From the NCBI RefSeq assembly GCF_038404745.2, contig NZ_JAYKTT020000081.1, positions 62,001-126,000 of the forward strand: a stretch of DNA of 64,000 nucleotides, in the 5' to 3' direction. Every line of letters begins with the position of its first letter. Within the stretch, counting starts at the first letter, position 1. Of the stretch, positions 62,916-64,000 are shown one piece after another. A program made the position numbers and the translations under genes. Source of the stretch: Chlorogloeopsis sp038404745 (GTDB taxonomy: Bacteria; Cyanobacteriota; Cyanobacteriia; Cyanobacteriales; Nostocaceae). Under the pieces are notes generated by a model. It made no database searches, was not told the origin of the DNA, and saw only the letters and a list, made by a program, of their open reading frames with translations.

Positions 62916-64000
62916 ATGAAGTCTTATCTGCTGGTAACAGGTGATTTTGTTAAGACTGGTGGGATGGACAGAGCTAATTATGCTTTGGCTGATTACCTAG
63001 CAAAACAAGGGCAACAGGTACATCTAGTAGCCCACCGAGTGGCAAATGAGTTGTTAGCTTATCCCAATGTTAAATTTCATCGTGTACCAAAGGTAGCTAA
63101 TTCTTATCTACTCAGCAGTCCCTTACTTGACTGGATAGGTCGTCTTCAAGCACAGCGCGTTGCTGCCAATGGTAGTAGAGTATTGGTTAATGGTGGTAAT
63201 TGCCAGTGGGGAGATGTTAACTGGGTACACTATGTTCATGCAGCTTACCACCCTAATAATCAAGCTGGCTTATTAAGTCAGTGTAAGGGAGCTGTTTCCC
63301 ATCAAATGTTTTTAGATGCAGAACGAAAGGCATGCCAATCTGCGCGAGTAATTATTGTCAATTCAAATAGCACGAAACGAGATTTGATTAAGAAACTGAA
63401 AATTCCTGAAGATAAATTGCACGTAGTCTATTATGGAATCGATCCACAAATCTTTTATCCAGTTACACAACAAGAGCGGACTGCACTTCGCCAGCAACTA
63501 GGATGGGCAGATGACAAACCAATTGTAGTTTTTATTGGTGCTTTAGGCGATCGCCGTAAAGGATTCGATACACTATTTGCAGCTTGGCAACAGTTATGTG
63601 CCTCTTCAGAATGGGATGCAGATTTGATAGTGATTGGAGTTGGAGCAGAACTAGAAGAATGGCAACGTCGCGCTGTAGTTGCTGGTATCAATTCCCGCAT
63701 TCATTTTTTGGGATTCCGCTCTGATGTTCCTCGTTTGTTACAGGCTGCTGATTGCTTGGTTGCTCCCACTCGTTATGAAGCCTATGGTTTGGGAGTATAT
63801 GAAGCCTTATGTTGTGGTCTACCAAGTATAGTTAGTGCTAGGGCTGGCGTAGCAGAACGCTATCCACCACAACTACAAGATTTGTTAACTCCCAATCCTG
63901 AAGATGCGATTGATTTAGCAGCACGACTTCAAAAGTGGTCGTGCAATAAACACCATTACAGCAATTTAGTATCTTCTTTTTCGCAAAAATTACGAGATTA
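62916..64000 (+). CDS. Glycosyltransferase family 4, cut by the window end
   Basis: An open frame from the ATG at 62916, two bases after the preceding stop, runs 361 codons to the end of the window without a stop. The start is MKSYLLVTGDFVKTGGMDRA, a GT4 acceptor start. Later are ARVIIVNSNSTKRDLIKKL, VVYYGIDPQIFYP, FIGALGDRRKGFDTLFAAW, FLGFRSDVPRLLQAADCLV, and the EX7E motif in RYEAYGLGVYEALCCGLPS. This is a complete GT-B layout lacking only the last residues. It belongs to the same operon as the polymerase-like gene. Confidence 0.88.
   Translation, partial: MKSYLLVTGDFVKTGGMDRANYALADYLAKQGQQVHLVAHRVANELLAYPNVKFHRVPKVANSYLLSSPLLDWIGRLQAQRVAANGSRVLVNGGNCQWGDVNWVHYVHAAYHPNNQAGLLSQCKGAVSHQMFLDAERKACQSARVIIVNSNSTKRDLIKKLKIPEDKLHVVYYGIDPQIFYPVTQQERTALRQQLGWADDKPIVVFIGALGDRRKGFDTLFAAWQQLCASSEWDADLIVIGVGAELEEWQRRAVVAGINSRIHFLGFRSDVPRLLQAADCLVAPTRYEAYGLGVYEALCCGLPSIVSARAGVAERYPPQLQDLLTPNPEDAIDLAARLQKWSCNKHHYSNLVSSFSQKLRD

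Overview
The window is chromosomal DNA of a filamentous, very probably heterocyst-forming cyanobacterium (Nostocales type). The evidence is the dense scatter of HIP1 octamers (GCGATCGC and close forms), NdhM, an Rre1/Ycf29-type regulator, a full cyanobacterial nitrate assimilation cluster with NtcA-type promoters, a cyanoexosortase A locus, TTAGTCAT-type short tandem repeats in intergenic gaps, and a small protein resembling a heterocyst-differentiation family. I see no rRNA, tRNA, CRISPR array or transposase.

Region 1 (1-9 kb) holds mixed housekeeping and regulatory genes: a YdcF-like membrane protein, a CtpA/B-type S41 protease, a family 2 glycosyltransferase, a GAF protein, the Rre1-like response regulator, the possible heterocyst regulator, a small gene broken by one stop codon, and ndhM.

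Region 2 (9.4-15.9 kb) is a possible phospho-signalling and proteolysis island. It has a membrane-anchored PP2C phosphatase with a zinc ribbon, a caspase-like CHAT protein with a C-terminal FHA domain, an unknown 214-residue protein, and a convergent FHA-PrsW intramembrane protease. Two different proteases each carry a phosphothreonine-reading FHA domain beside a phosphatase. This is my best candidate for an undescribed signalling system.

Region 3 (16.2-34.4 kb) is nitrate assimilation. On the minus strand lie nirA-nrtA-nrtB-nrtC-nrtD-nrtP-narB, followed by a PsiE-like gene, narM and a DJ-1/PfpI gene. Divergent on the plus strand lie a nirB-like HEAT-repeat gene, ntcB and cnaT. The ABC nitrate transporter (NrtABCD) and the MFS permease (NrtP) occur together. 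nirA and ntcB each have a GTA-N8-TAC NtcA box exactly 22 nt before the same TAAGTT -10 element. Both narB and nirA carry in-frame insertions that look like copies of a GACACGGGGAC-type repeat, also found between genes at about 31.85 kb.

Region 4 (34.5-43.1 kb) is housekeeping: an MBL-fold protein lacking its metal motif, panD, ppa, a small membrane protein, a DUF362 protein, aspA, pgsA and galE, separated by dispersed GC-rich repeats.

Region 5 (43.2-64 kb) is an exopolysaccharide and surface locus: seven GT-B type glycosyltransferases (the last cut by the window end), three methyltransferases including one FkbM type, a Wzc-like tyrosine autokinase, a Wzy/O-antigen-ligase-like protein, and a cyanoexosortase A module. 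The module has an HpsJ-like protein, a cyanoexosortase fused to its associated protein, and two secreted candidate substrates with C-terminal sorting signals. The likely shared task is making a polysaccharide and sorting or anchoring proteins at the cell surface.
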